Assembly (NCBI GenBank): GCA_964035575.1
Contig: OZ037854.1
Coordinates: 1,116,001 to 1,180,000, forward strand
Direction of reading: 5' to 3'
Source of the DNA: Rhynchopus sp. YZ270_cl-10
Taxonomy: Eukaryota; Euglenozoa; Diplonemea; Diplonemida; Diplonemidae
DNA: 64,000 nucleotides
In this document: positions 21,030 through 31,842 of the stretch, piece by piece
Layout of the letters: every line of letters begins with the position of its first letter
How positions within the stretch are numbered: the stretch's first letter is position 1
The notes under the pieces: model-generated
What the model was told of the DNA's origin: nothing
What the model saw: only the letters and a program-made list of their open reading frames with translations
Databases searched by the model: none
Program-made: the position numbers and the translations under genes

Positions 21030-22134
21030 AGCTTGCTCGACTTGGTGTACACGGCGTGCTTTCTGTGGTGTGTGGCAAAGCCGATCTCCTTTGTTGAGTG
21101 GTAAAGAAACATGGGACAGGTGAGACATTAATTTTGGGACTTATTGGTCCTGAGGATGTTAGTCATCAGTCTCTGTTTTTTGTTTTTTTTTTTATACTCC
21201 ACTGTTATTTCTAGTAACAATGATGTGCTTTCATCGAGACTTCTTTTTGATCATTAGATGTCCCCTTTTCAAAAAAGCAGTGGCAGGACACGATCCTGCC
21301 TTTCACTCAATCAGCATTAATTTCATTTAGATGTGTGCACGGTAGGCACATGCATCTTACATCTTACAAGGTTTCTTTTTTTTTTTAGGGATATTCAACA
21401 CACAATATCTCTATGCAATGGATAAGTATCCCTCACCAATTCTTTTTACCCTAGCACCCCAACCCCCCTCCGTATATATAGACATCTCCTACCCCACCCC
21501 ATGTCTGTGCTCAAGTTTTCTTCTGCCGAAATTCTGGGAAAACAGAAAAAGCATTTCAAAAAAAAATGGCCGTACCGGGTACTACCCCCTCCAGGCAAAA
21601 AAAAGACAAAAGTTCTTCTTAGCATGTAGCCGTGCAATGGTGTACAACACCTTGTTGCGGACTACCCCTTTGAAGGTTCTTTTCATCCTAAAAGTTGCTC
21701 TTAAGGGTTGAGGACGAACGACGTCTATACCTTCCGTAGTACAAAGGCTTCGGCCAACATTGAGTACAGACCCGAATTCTCCCACCTGGTGGGATTACTC
21801 GGCGATTGTCGACACAACAAAAAGTGAAAGTCTGCCCTTCCTCAGTCCGGAAGTAGCACCTCATCCGGTTCCCTGCCGTTATAGAGTAGTAGAGGTTGCG
21901 AGATACAATTGAATATTAAAATTCAAAAAAAGGTGGGGTAAACAGGGTACAATGGGGTGGCCCGTGATCGGCGAAGTGTCGTTTTCTAGTGTTTTGGAGA
22001 AAATCACAACAGGTCACAACAGAATCACAAACGAAAACGAGGTCAATGTGAATACTGGTGTGGATGCTTCAATGCAACGAAACTAAGACAAAGAGACACA
22101 AGAATATTTTTTGTGTTATCAAAAAGATGTACAA
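21030..22134. other. Spacer with an ~85-bp dispersed repeat
   Basis: No gene is supported. At 21730-21815 lies TACCTTCCGTAGTACAAAGG ... GAGTACAGACCC ... CGGCGATTGTCGACAC. A diverged copy is at about 55951-56035. No tRNA-like A and B boxes were convincing, so it is called only a dispersed repeat. Confidence 0.45.
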
Positions 22135-23079
22135 GCAATGAGCATCTTTACATTATTGTATCTGTTGTATTAGCTATGAGAGCTGCCTCATTTTGATAGT
22201 GTCGTCAGTTTGTCAAGCAAATACCTTTATATCCAGAAACTAAATACCTTGTACTGTCGCCGGTGTTGATGTGGCGAATGGTATATTTATTTCTAGCTTC
22301 CTCTTCTCAGAATCTGTTTCTTTTTTCCTGTTCCACATGACCAGTGAGGCACATAAGCCTTTCTGAAGTCACGTATTCTCTCATCGGTATGCCTTGTGAT
22401 CTCTTGTAATCCCTTTTCTTTGGACTACAGAGTCACACGTGTCCAATCCACGCAGTTGAGTCTCCTTGAGCTCGAGCGATCCCAGCAGTGGCAAAGCGAG
22501 TTCAGCGGCAGTGGTAATTCGGACCCAGCACTTTGTGTGCCTTGGCCGCCATATTTTTCTTTTTTTTGCACCTTCAATTTCCCTTTTTTTATCGTATCAT
22601 AATTTGATTCCGTCCCACCCTCTTCACCCCACCCCATTCTCCGAACATTGTTCGGTTGTCTTGGAAGACGTGTCAATCAGCACAGACCGTCTTTTTGTTG
22701 CCTTTAGAAGGATGTGCAAAAGGAGCACATTCAGTTTAGAACTTTTTTCTCTTGGTTTTTTTTTTTGTTTTTCTTCCTGCAAAACAATACAGTCCGAGGG
22801 TGTTCGATAACCCCACGGAGTCTCACTGCTGTTTATCAGAGATGTTTTGCTTTCTCTTTTCCACCCATGTTTCCCTCTGTCAGAACGGTCCCACTAGGGG
22901 GAAGAGACCTCGGTCCCTTCCCTACTTAGTCCGTGGCCTGATTTTGCATTCGTCATTTCTTGACAGGACATCACCACAAACGAGGATACTCCCCACCCTT
23001 TTCCCACCCCACACTGCTTTTTTTGCTAACCACCCCATTCCCGCACACAACACTGCACCACCTTAGCTTACCACACAAC
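22135..23079 (+). repeat. Array upstream repeat, copy 3, in front of an unrelated ORF
   Basis: Third copy of the upstream block of the CUB-like array (compare 10866-11757 and 15957-16880). It keeps the same landmarks in order, including GAACATTGTTCGGTTGTCTT and the run of C/T-rich leader. Similarity fades after about 22940. It is followed by a small basic ORF, not a CUB-like gene. Confidence 0.65.
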
Positions 23080-23553
23080 ATGGCTGACACACACGACCTG
23101 CATGGACTGGCGAAGACCTCCGGTAGTGTACGTCGTGCACGCTTGGGTGACGACAAGGTGCGTGCCTTGGGGCGGTGCCATAAGTACCTGCTGTGGGCGG
23201 GGTGCATTCCTCCAGATGTGGAGATCGAGGCGATGACATGTCGCAAGAGACACGACATTTTGGTGAAGACAACGAAGTCTGTTGCTGTCTCGTGTGCAAC
23301 ATACGACCGTATTGCACACACACGTCGCAGGGCAGCGCCTGCAGCAGATGTGACCTGCACCGGGCCATATCAGGGAATGCCGCACCGTATCAGCACCATG
23401 GTTGACAACACACCGTGGCGCCATCACAAAGTAAAAGGCAAGCGTGGTCGCAACAGAACACGCCCCCAAAGCTACTCCGAAGGGTCGTGCAAGTACTGGA
23501 ACCGCATGTGTACCAGCAGCGCTAACCGTGCAGAGGCAGTCGAAGAACGATGA
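23080..23553 (+). CDS. Small basic protein, 157 residues, function unknown
   Basis: The ATG at 23080 (context ACACAACATGG) opens 157 codons rich in Arg, Lys, His and Cys, ending in AEAVEER. There is no signal peptide or membrane segment. Basic clusters (KVKGKRGRNRTR) could bind nucleic acid or act as a nuclear signal, which is inference. No family was recognised. It sits where a fourth CUB-like gene would be expected, behind a copy of the array upstream repeat, so it may use that promoter. A reverse-strand frame over 23068-23649 is also open, which lowers confidence. Confidence 0.42.
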   Translation: MADTHDLHGLAKTSGSVRRARLGDDKVRALGRCHKYLLWAGCIPPDVEIEAMTCRKRHDILVKTTKSVAVSCATYDRIAHTRRRAAPAADVTCTGPYQGMPHRISTMVDNTPWRHHKVKGKRGRNRTRPQSYSEGSCKYWNRMCTSSANRAEAVEER

Positions 23554-23661
23554 CCAACCTCGTTCGCGCGGATCAAATATGTGTGTCTGGATTGTGGTGT
23601 GATTTTTTCTAGACCGTGATGTATCTCGGTGTGTGTGTGTTTGAAACAATTACTTCCACGA

Positions 23662-24062
23662 TATGTGTGTGTGTGTCCATCGTGGTTGTTTTGTTCCAAT
23701 TATTTTGAAGGGTGCACACGAAAGCCACATCCATCGTGCTGCTTCATGTTTCCCTTGGGTGCTTGCGTCTACAGAGGCGTTAGCATTTGCAGCTTCCATT
23801 TTTTTCGACGTGACTGAAGGACGCGAGTCTGAGGTTCATATCAACGTTTCTCTATTTTTGACGTGGAACCTCCACTCAAGTGTGCCCTGCAACGCTAACC
23901 CAGCAGCGGTCCTCGACTAAAGAGTAAAGTGCAAGAGAGCCCTGTTCCCGTAATTTTGTTTCTCTGGAAATCACCACAACTTTGCACCTCTCGCACCTAT
24001 TCACGTGGACAACACCACCTGCACAACAGGCAAAATAAACACATACGAAACACCTTTACACC
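23662..24062 (+). promoter_or_regulatory. Upstream region of the Cys-rich gene, copy 1 of 3
   Basis: The block from TGTGTGTGTCCATCGTGG to the ATG at 24063 is repeated almost exactly at about 38830-39230 before the large Cys-rich gene, and in truncated form at about 49127-49386 without a gene. The last part (CACCTGCACAACAGGC, then AAAATAAACACATACG) is the probable core promoter and 5' leader. Conservation across copies reflects recent duplication and does not by itself prove function. Confidence 0.5.
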
Positions 24063-27000
24063 ATGAAGCAGATCGTGGCAGCTGTGCTGCTTCTGGCAGC
24101 AACTGCTGTCAACGGACAGTGCAACTTCAACGACATGACGATCAGCCTTGGCGCTCAGACCCTCAAAGGAGCGTATGTACTATGTTTGCATGTCTCAACC
24201 ATTTCCCTTTCAACACAGGAGTTTGGCTGGAGCCGGTGTGACGGTTTCCCCTGTGGCACCGCTTGCTGCATGCACGGGATTTGTGGCAACGACCAGTCAG
24301 TGCACCCTGCAGGCCGCGAACTACAACGGCGGTGTGGCAATCACCGTGACTTGCACAGGGTCGACGTGGGGAGCAGCAGTGCTGTCTGCTGATGCGACAT
24401 GCGACCAGTTCGAGAGCGGGTCTGGGTGCCAGGTGCGTGGACTGAACAGCGTGCCAAACCCTCGACAGATCAGATGCTCTGGACCGGCGTCAACGGACTG
24501 CACGGAGTCGACCTGCTGTGTGGCGACGTGCAACAACCCTCTGTTCACTGGCTGTGGAGGGACCGGTTACCAGGCAAAGGTCGGATGGGAGAACATCGAG
24601 TGCATGGACGCAAACCCAACGAACTGCAACGTGTCGACGTGCTGTGACGCAACTGTGTGCGGGAACTACGTGTGCCGTGCAGGACAGTCGTCGAGGCCGA
24701 ACCCGCCGATCTGTGTGTTCCGACCTGTGGAAACCTCCAGTGTGCCACTGGGTACAGGACGGATGGACCGGTTGGAGCCCGTCTGACCTGCGACGTGATG
24801 AATGGCATCTTCGACGCGACTGGGTGTGTGGAGAACATCTGCCAGCCGCCGGGCTCTGCTCTGACTGGCTACGTGTTCACTGACCCGACGTGCGTTGTTG
24901 TGCCGAGATGTGGAACCATTGCATGTGACCGTGGATTCGAGGGAACACCGGTCGTTGTGTGCCCCAGCAACGGGGGAACGTTCACTGCGACAGGCTGCTC
25001 ACGTATGTACTACCTTTCTTCTTGTCCTCCAGACTTCCCCATCCCAGTCACGTCACCACCACCCCAACACTTCAATACTGAACCCAATCACTCTCTCTCT
25101 CTCTCTCTTTCTTCAGCTGTGGGCTGTCCTGTGAACTCGAACGGAACCCTGTGCGCTTGCAACTCTGGATACACCGGAACACCTAACTTCAACACAACGA
25201 CTGGGGCGTGGGACCACGTGTGCACTGCTGCCCCGTGCCCTTCCTTTGCGAACACACCCGGAGCATGTGTGTGCAACAGCGACTACACCAGAACGCTGAC
25301 GTGGACGGGAACTGCTTGGGCAGGCACGTGCGACTGCACTGCGCTTGTGGACACGAACACCCAGGCCAACTTCTGCACACAGCAGAAGGCACAGGGTGCG
25401 TGCACCGACCCCGGTCTCCTGGGTGTGTGCCAGAGGACCTGCTGCACCGGAACAGAAAACCTGCCGCCGACATTCACCTACACTTCGGGGTCAACAACGT
25501 CGGGACCACTGACCTTCCCTGTCTCCACGACAGGCACGTTCTCGCGCTCTGCCGCACTGACGAACATTTCTCCTGTTGAGAGCACACAGACGATTGTGAC
25601 GACGAACGGTGTGGTGCAGTGCTCTGTGCCGTCTGGATCAAACCTTGCCGGCGCGACACTGAGGATTGTTGGGGGTGTTGGTGAACTGTCCTTCACAGGT
25701 CCTGTGGGCTCTGCCACAACAGGCACCATTTCGTGCCCCATCACCGACAACGGAAGCCCGGCCCTGACCACAACGGCCATCTTCCCAATCACAGTGGGCA
25801 CGCCTGTGACGCCGTTCCCCGGGTGGACCGCGACACCTGTGACGGACCTGCCTTGCGACGGGGTGTGTCTGTTCGGGGGCGACATTCCGCAGGTGAACGG
25901 CGACTACAGGGTGAGCGTTCTGACTGGGGCGGTTGTGTCTGGAAAGGCACTTCTGACGAACCTGCACGGAGGCATCACGGGTGAGGCAGCCACGGTGACA
26001 TGCAGCCCGCAGACGGGCACAGCGTCGAATGTGTTCACAGTTCTCCCCCAGGTCACACGCACGACTGGAGACGTGGGTCTGCTGTCCTTCACAGCAGGAC
26101 AGATTGTGACGGACGTGCTGGTGACCTGCACGGCGGTGGACTCAGCAAACCTGCAAACAGCATTCCGATTTGTGATTTCGATCGGGAAAGAGACGGACGA
26201 CAAGATCATGCGTCTTGGGCTGGTGGGTATTGTGTCTGCCTTCAACAAGGCGCTGTTTGTGCAGCTTGTGCAGGGGTACCTGAACGGTCTTGTCACCACA
26301 AGGCTTGCAGGCCAGATCCGCGACGTTGTTATCTACTTCGTGTGCCCAGCATCGGCGTGCGGAACGACCCTGCTGACGTGCCCCGTGACGTCGACTCTGA
26401 AGATTGCTGCCGGATGTGTGCGTGGAGACGACATTGCGAACGCGAGAGGTGCAGCGCTTCTTGCGGACGCGAACAGTGTGGTTGACTTCACAATCACGAC
26501 AGCGAACGTAGACGGAACCGCAGCGAAGATTGCCGAGGTCGAAACTGCACAGACTGCCCTGAACGGCTGCATTGACGCGTACCTGAGATTGGGCACGGCG
26601 TGCAGTGTGTCTGGCATCGGCCCCAGCGACACTGTGACGCTTGTGGAGAAGCCCCAACAAGCACCAACAGCACTGCCAACAGCGACACCGACAACAGCAC
26701 CTACAGCAGAGCCAACAACAGAAGCACCAAGCAGCGCAGCTATGACGTGGTGCACCTCTGATGCACAGTGCAAGCAGCACGGCGACACTGCGGCAACATG
26801 CAAGGATAACGGACACTGCACGTGTGGGGACGGCTTCGTGAAGCCCTTTGACGCTGCCAGCGGACGCCGTGCACACATCTGTGTGAGTAGCGAGACGAGG
26901 GTATCGGATGTGGTGCACGCAGCCTTTGACGTTGCCTGCGACGGCAGCTCTGGGAAGGGTGCACGTGTCGGTGAGCTTGTGGTGGACCTTGTGGGTGGGA

Positions 27001-27527
27001 CTGTGACGGACGTGCGTGAGGAGTGCGGGTCGCTGAACGTGTTCGTGTCTGTGTCGGACATGCTGCTGCTTGACGTGGCTGCAATGGACGTGGCAGCACG
27101 CCTCTCGGAGAAGGTGCAGGCGTCTGACCTGGGCCTTGGGAATGTGCTGTCGGCAGGGCTTGCCTCTGTGGATGCGCTGCAGTGTCCGACTGTGCCTGGT
27201 GTGAGCCAGGTGTTCCGCACGGATGCGGGTGAGTGTGTGCCGCTGTCCTGCTTGAGTGGGTACACGAGGGTCAGCACAGGGACTGTGTACGTGTGTATTT
27301 CCGTGACTGCAGCACCGGTAGAAGAGCCAACTGATTCAGACGACGAGCTTGCTGTGGGTGCTATTGTCGGTATCAGTGTTGGTGTGGGTCTTTTTGTGAT
27401 TGCGGCTGTGGTGCTTGTGGTGTGCTATGTGGCAAGGAAGCAACCTATAGTCGAAAACGTTGCTCCCGCTCCGAAAAATGGAGTACCGCCGAATGCCCCC
27501 TACGCTACTAGCGATGTTGCTGTCTAG
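24063..27527 (+). CDS. Shortened, frameshifted Cys-rich type I membrane protein (possible pseudogene)
   Basis: Exons 24063-24172, 24219-25002 and 25117-27527 are separated by a 46-nt intron (GTATGT...ACACAG) and a 114-nt intron (GTATGT...TTCAG). It has a signal peptide (MKQIVAAVLLLAATAVNG), then Cys-rich modules, a ShK-like motif (CTALVDTNTQANFC ... CQRTCC), Ig/cadherin-like segments, a short PT stalk, the same Cys-rich module and membrane-proximal domain as the CUB-like array, and a transmembrane helix (VGAIVGISVGVGLFVIAAVV). It is a deleted relative of the gene at 39231. Near 24718 about 106 bp present in the relative are absent, which shifts the frame, and the three exons sum to 3,305 nt, not a multiple of three. 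Unless an unseen intron restores the frame, the gene is broken or the assembly has an error. Confidence 0.6.
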
Positions 27528-27891
27528 TGACCTCCAGGACATCCTGTGTCTTGCTACCCCCCTACGTCTGCACAACATGGTGTCACTCACCTTCCGAATC
27601 ATGGCGCTTTCTCTCGATGATCTGTTGTGTGCCAGGCGGCATTCGTTTGCTCTTTGCAACGCTATTTTGCGATGAGTTTTGTTTTTCCCGTTCTTCTCGT
27701 GTTTCGTTCTTTTTTATTTTATTCAATTTTAGCCACAGAGATGCCAGCCATCTTTCGATCATTTTGTACTGGGTGGGGGGGAGGAGTCAATATAGCAAAC
27801 CCCCCCTCCTTGTGTTCATGACAGCTCTTTTTTTTTTTAGGACGGTTTTCGAACCTAAAATTATGTAAATTATGTTAAATACATAATAATT
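27528..27891. other. 3' flank shared with the large Cys-rich gene
   Basis: The sequence after the stop matches 47474-47800 with many small changes (TCTCGATGATCTGTTGTGTG, then TTTTTTAGGACGGTTTTCGA in both). It holds no separate gene. The shared 3' flank marks the end of the duplicated gene unit. Confidence 0.5.
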
Positions 27892-28062
27892 ATGGCAAGG
27901 GGAAAAACCGCAACGGTCAGGTCAGTTCTTCTCGCGCACACACCCCAAGGTGATGGGCAGATCTACGGCCTGAAGGACGTTGAAAATGTACTGCCCCTTC
28001 AAGGGCAGCTTGTCCCCCGTTGTGTGTCCATGTCACAGTATTGCCGAGTGGGAAACAACTAG
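27892..28062 (+). CDS. Small ORF, 56 residues, repeated at 48012
   Basis: Reads MARGKTATVRSVLLAHTPQG at the start and CRVGNN at the end. The same 57-codon frame is intact in the duplicated segment at 48012-48182 with about four amino-acid changes and no indels. No family or signal is recognised. The DNA around it is also duplicated, so an open frame in both copies could be chance. Confidence 0.28.
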   Translation: MARGKTATVRSVLLAHTPQGDGQIYGLKDVENVLPLQGQLVPRCVSMSQYCRVGNN

Positions 28063-29745
28063 GTTAGGCCGAAAACACAACATTGGGCACTCGCTCATAC
28101 GTTCCCCCGTATCATTTCCCCCATCCCCGATTGACTTTGTTTTGTAAAAGAAAACCGACGCTGGAGGTTTTTCTTGGAACTGTTTTATTGTCCCCACCAA
28201 CAACGTCGCATTCAGAAAAACACTGTTTTTTTTTCTTTTTCTTTTTATTCGCTCTCTTTTGTTATCCCTGACAGCATTTTTTTTTGTTGTTGTTGTGAAT
28301 AATGTTTGTTTGTTTTTTGTTGTTGTTGAGATGCGCGAGACACATCTGTCTTCAAATCTTTTCCCGTTTTCTTCAATTTGTTTTTGTCAAGGTGACGAAG
28401 CCATGAGCTACACATGTAGCACGAGAGGCTCAAGTTCATCTCACTATCTTTGGTTTGTTTTCTCCCATCCATTCCAAAGACGCCGAAGCATGGCAGTCCG
28501 ACACCTGTCGGGTCTGAGAAGCAAAATGGACTCCTGACTGAACCCAGCGATTTTCCAGCCCGCTCTTGCAGGCTGTGTACTGGGATGTACACGAGACACA
28601 TTCTTCCAAGCCCTTTTCTTTTATTCTAACAGTATACCCAACCCAACCCAACCCAACCCCATCATCACCCCTATCATTGAATTTCCCCCCGTTCGCGAAG
28701 CTTTTAAAACCTGCATTTGCATTTTGGAATCCTTCCGGCCAGTGGTGGGGTCGTTTTGCCGAAATGGAGAAGTTTTGGAAATACGTGCAGAATATCATCC
28801 CACCCACACCACCGGCAAGTGGCTGCGGTAGAGCGATCCGAAAGTGGAACAGGTGCCTCGGGATGGAGAGCTGCTGTGCTGCAGGGCTGAGCTGCACGGG
28901 GACACGGTGGTGGAAGTCGTGCAAGTAGTAAGACCGCACACCTGCATTAGCAACACACAAATGCTTTTTTGTTCATTGCCCTTTGGCTCAAGGCACCTTT
29001 TTGTCTTGTTCTTATTATTTACCGACCGCTTCTTTTGCGGCCTTGATAGACCATATGCTGTGGCCCACGTACAGCACTTTCGTGAGCGCACGCGTTTGTG
29101 TGTACTTTATTCTACACCTGCCACTGTCCCATTCCACTTCCCTCGTGTTTATTTTTCTTTTTAGTTTTCACAATCTTTTCTATTATAAATATTGGTTTCT
29201 GAAGTTGGTTCTGTTGGCTCTGCGTCTGCAGACTCCACCTGAAACTTCAACTTCAGTGCGCTTTTGATTTTATTCCCCCTTATTTCCTTTTGCCTCTCAA
29301 TTTCCTTGTCTTGACAAAAAGTCTCATTTCATTTGTTTTCGGTATCCACCTCCGCACGTGCACACCACAATATAATAGACGACCAAACCAAACCAAAACC
29401 ACCGTTTCCCGCATAGTTTCCCAAAACTAGATACAGCGTGACACGCGCAGCAAGGGAACGAGAAGATACATTCCTGAGCTGTGTGTGTGGAATGTGTGTG
29501 AGAGAATGAATGTGTGGCCGAACCTCCGCTCGCATCACATGCCGAAGATACAAAAAAAGTGAAGCAAGAAAACATGCACAATGCAAGCAAGAAAGCACCC
29601 AAACCACAAACACATAACCAAAGCACCCCCTCTCCCTGTTGTCAACACCGTCTCATACCCTCCTCCCGAAGGCTCCGTTGCACACAACGTATCCCACACC
29701 ACACACACACAGAGCATATATATCTACACTACTCAACAAACAACA
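28063..29745. repeat. Duplicated spacer segment, copy A, and ankyrin upstream region
   Basis: The stretch from about 28294 (GTTGTGAATAATGTTTG) to about 28790 (GAAATACGTGCA) is nearly identical to 37391-37888 and diverged from about 48405-48890. It contains CAGGCTGTGTACTGGGATGT, also at about 49750, and a run of CCCAA repeats near 28640. Short ORFs in it are not conserved in sense and are left out. 28930-29745 shows no gene; the repeated CACACAC stretch ends at the ankyrin remnant. Confidence 0.55.
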
Positions 29746-30889
29746 ATGATGTCAAAGGCAGGACTCGCAATGGCCGCAGCCTTCGTGGCTCTGGCTCAAG
29801 GTGCACCCTCTTCAGGAGGTCCTCTTGCAGCATTGGAAGTCCGTCTGCAACAACGTGGCGTTTGTCCCGACTTTTCTCTTCATCAAGCACAGCACAAGTG
29901 AGGAGGATGACTGTCCGGCCATGTGGGAAGACCCTGCAGTGTGTCGCGTCTTGATTGATGCAGGTGCAGACTTACATACAAAAAACGAGAAGCAACGGTC
30001 GCCTCTGCACTATGCTTGCGGTTCAGGAGCACTTGACGTTGTGAAAATGTTGGTCAGAGCAGGTGCGGGAGTGCGCGCCACAAATGACAAAGGATAGGCG
30101 TGTCTTCACATTGCGACAACACATGGACACACTGAGACTGTGCGCTATCTTGTGGGCTTGCCCGATGTCGATGTGAATCACCGAGTCACTGAATATCATG
30201 AAACTGCGTTGCACATATCGTCGCATCCAACGCGTGCTGATATCGTTCAGGTGCATTGATGCAGGTGCAGAAGTCGAAATTAGGAACAACTACGGATATT
30301 CACCTCTGCACTATGCTTGCCTTTCAGGAGCACTTGACGTTGTGAAGATGTTGGTCAGAGCAGGTGCGGGAGTGCGTGCCCAAACTGACGCAGGGGAGAC
30401 ATGTCTTGCCTATGCGCTGATTTCAAGACACATCGCGACTATTCGTTATCTTGTGGGCTTGTTGCCCGATGTCGATGTGAACCACCTATCTGCTCATAAC
30501 CACATACTGCGTTGCACTTTGCAGTGCTTGGTCATCACGCATCCAGGGTGCAGGTGCTGATTGATGCAGGTGCTGACATCGACACAAAGAGCAACTCCGG
30601 AGGTTCGCCTCTGCACTTTGCTTGCGAACAAGGAGTACTTGACGTTGTGAAGATGTTGGTTGAAGCAGGTGCGGGAGTGCGTGCCCAAACTGACGCAGGG
30701 GAGACGTGTCTTATCCTTGCTGCACGTTGTGGACACACCGATATTGTGCGCTATCTTGTGGGCTTGCCAGAGGTGGAACTGAATCACCGAGACACTGTAA
30801 ATAACTACACTGCGTTGCAGTATGCGGTGGAAGAAAAGCACACAGACGTTGCACTGGTGCTGCTTGGTGTATTGTTATTTGGAGCGTGA
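29746..30889 (+). pseudogene. Ankyrin-repeat pseudogene
   Basis: From about 29817 the sequence is a diverged copy of the intact ankyrin gene at 31843-33213 (LLQHWKSVCNNVAFVP, then VCRVLIDAGADLHT and SPLHYACGSGALDVVKMLV). The ankyrin frame is interrupted by an in-frame stop near 30095 and by two frame changes, near 30252 and in about 30510-30555. Five to six repeat units are recognisable. The ATG at 29746 opens a signal-peptide-like stretch (MMSKAGLAMAAAFVALAQG) in another frame that does not join the ankyrin frame, so the 5' end seems to come from elsewhere. The final units (about 30512-30889) are intact in sequence. Confidence 0.7.
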
Positions 30890-31146
30890 GGCAGCACGCT
30901 CTCACACCTCGTGACTTCGACCCTGCAGCTGCGTGTTAACTGCGTTGGAGCTGGTGGGGTGTTTCAGCTTCAAGGTGGCACAGGACGAGAGGCTTTCATC
31001 TTACAATGTTTTCTTCCGCAGTACATCTGGAAATGAATTACACGTTTTCGGATGTCATGAGTTTTACCGTTTCCCCCCCCCCCTTTTTGTGCTCCACCTC
31101 TCCACCGTACTTCAGGACGCGAGTTTTCGGGTCCTTTTGGGGTTTA

Positions 31147-31190
31147 CCACCTAATTTTTACCCCGCGTATAGGCGCGTACAGGACAGTAC
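31147..31190. mobile_element. Partial MITE, relative of 5417-5543
   Basis: CCACCTAATTTTTACCCCGC, followed by GTATAGGCGCGTA, matches the left end of the 127-bp element at 5417. The right half is missing, so only a fragment remains. Confidence 0.5.
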
Positions 31191-31225
31191 AAGCAAAGCC
31201 CCCCGCCCTTCTCCCCTATTGCCCA

Positions 31226-31456
31226 CAACCCGCTAAGCCACTCTTTTTCAAGGAGAGTGAAGGAGAGGGTGTGCTCCGCACCCTTCTGCTAACCTCTCCT
31301 TGGGACACCTTCGACCCCGCTGTGTTCGGGCAATCACCACTGCACCAAGCGGAGGATGAGGAGGTCGCTTTCTGGGATGACGTGATCGTGGAAGGAGACG
31401 ACGACTGGGCATGGGGGCTGTGTGACAAAGAGGCTGACGACTGGGATTTCCCTTGA
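31226..31456 (+). CDS. Possible acidic exon or gene fragment
   Basis: An open frame without an ATG near its beginning reads through FDPAVFGQSPLHQAEDEEVA and ends DDDWAWGLCDKEADDWDFP before a stop at 31454. Composition is strongly acidic and Trp-rich. No family was recognised. It could be a terminal exon of an unidentified gene or a remnant. Only the sustained acidic reading supports it. Confidence 0.2.
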   Translation, partial: QPAKPLFFKESEGEGVLRTLLLTSPWDTFDPAVFGQSPLHQAEDEEVAFWDDVIVEGDDDWAWGLCDKEADDWDFP

Positions 31457-31842
31457 GGAATGCATCCCACGACCAGTTGTGGTTGACATGACTTACGACT
31501 GCCACCTCTTAGGGAGCATAGACGAAGAGTGCTGACGTTTCACTGACTGATGCTTTCTTTGTTGCAGGGTCACCCCTGAGTTGTGTGGTCGTGTGTTAAA
31601 AACCCAACGTCATTTTAATAAGCCCAAACTTCGACCGTTTGTTTCTTTTTACCAAGTCGTGAGAACACGTCGGTAGAAGTGCCTCCTTCCGCAACGTCCA
31701 CGATGACCACCTTGCAGTGTTGTGTGGGGCAGTGGCGTGGAGGTGACGGTGTGTGCATGTGTGTTCTTCGTCCTCTCTCGTCACCCACAACCTCTGCACA
31801 AAAAGAAGTCAACACAAAAGACAACACCAACACACAAACACA

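Noticed and set aside
21730-21815. tRNA or tRNA-derived repeat
   Set aside because: No cloverleaf, and A/B box matches were poor on both strands.
28640-28665. Telomere-like CCCAA runs (also about 37740 and 49830)
   Set aside because: Short, irregular, internal, and part of a duplicated spacer. No long terminal array is present.
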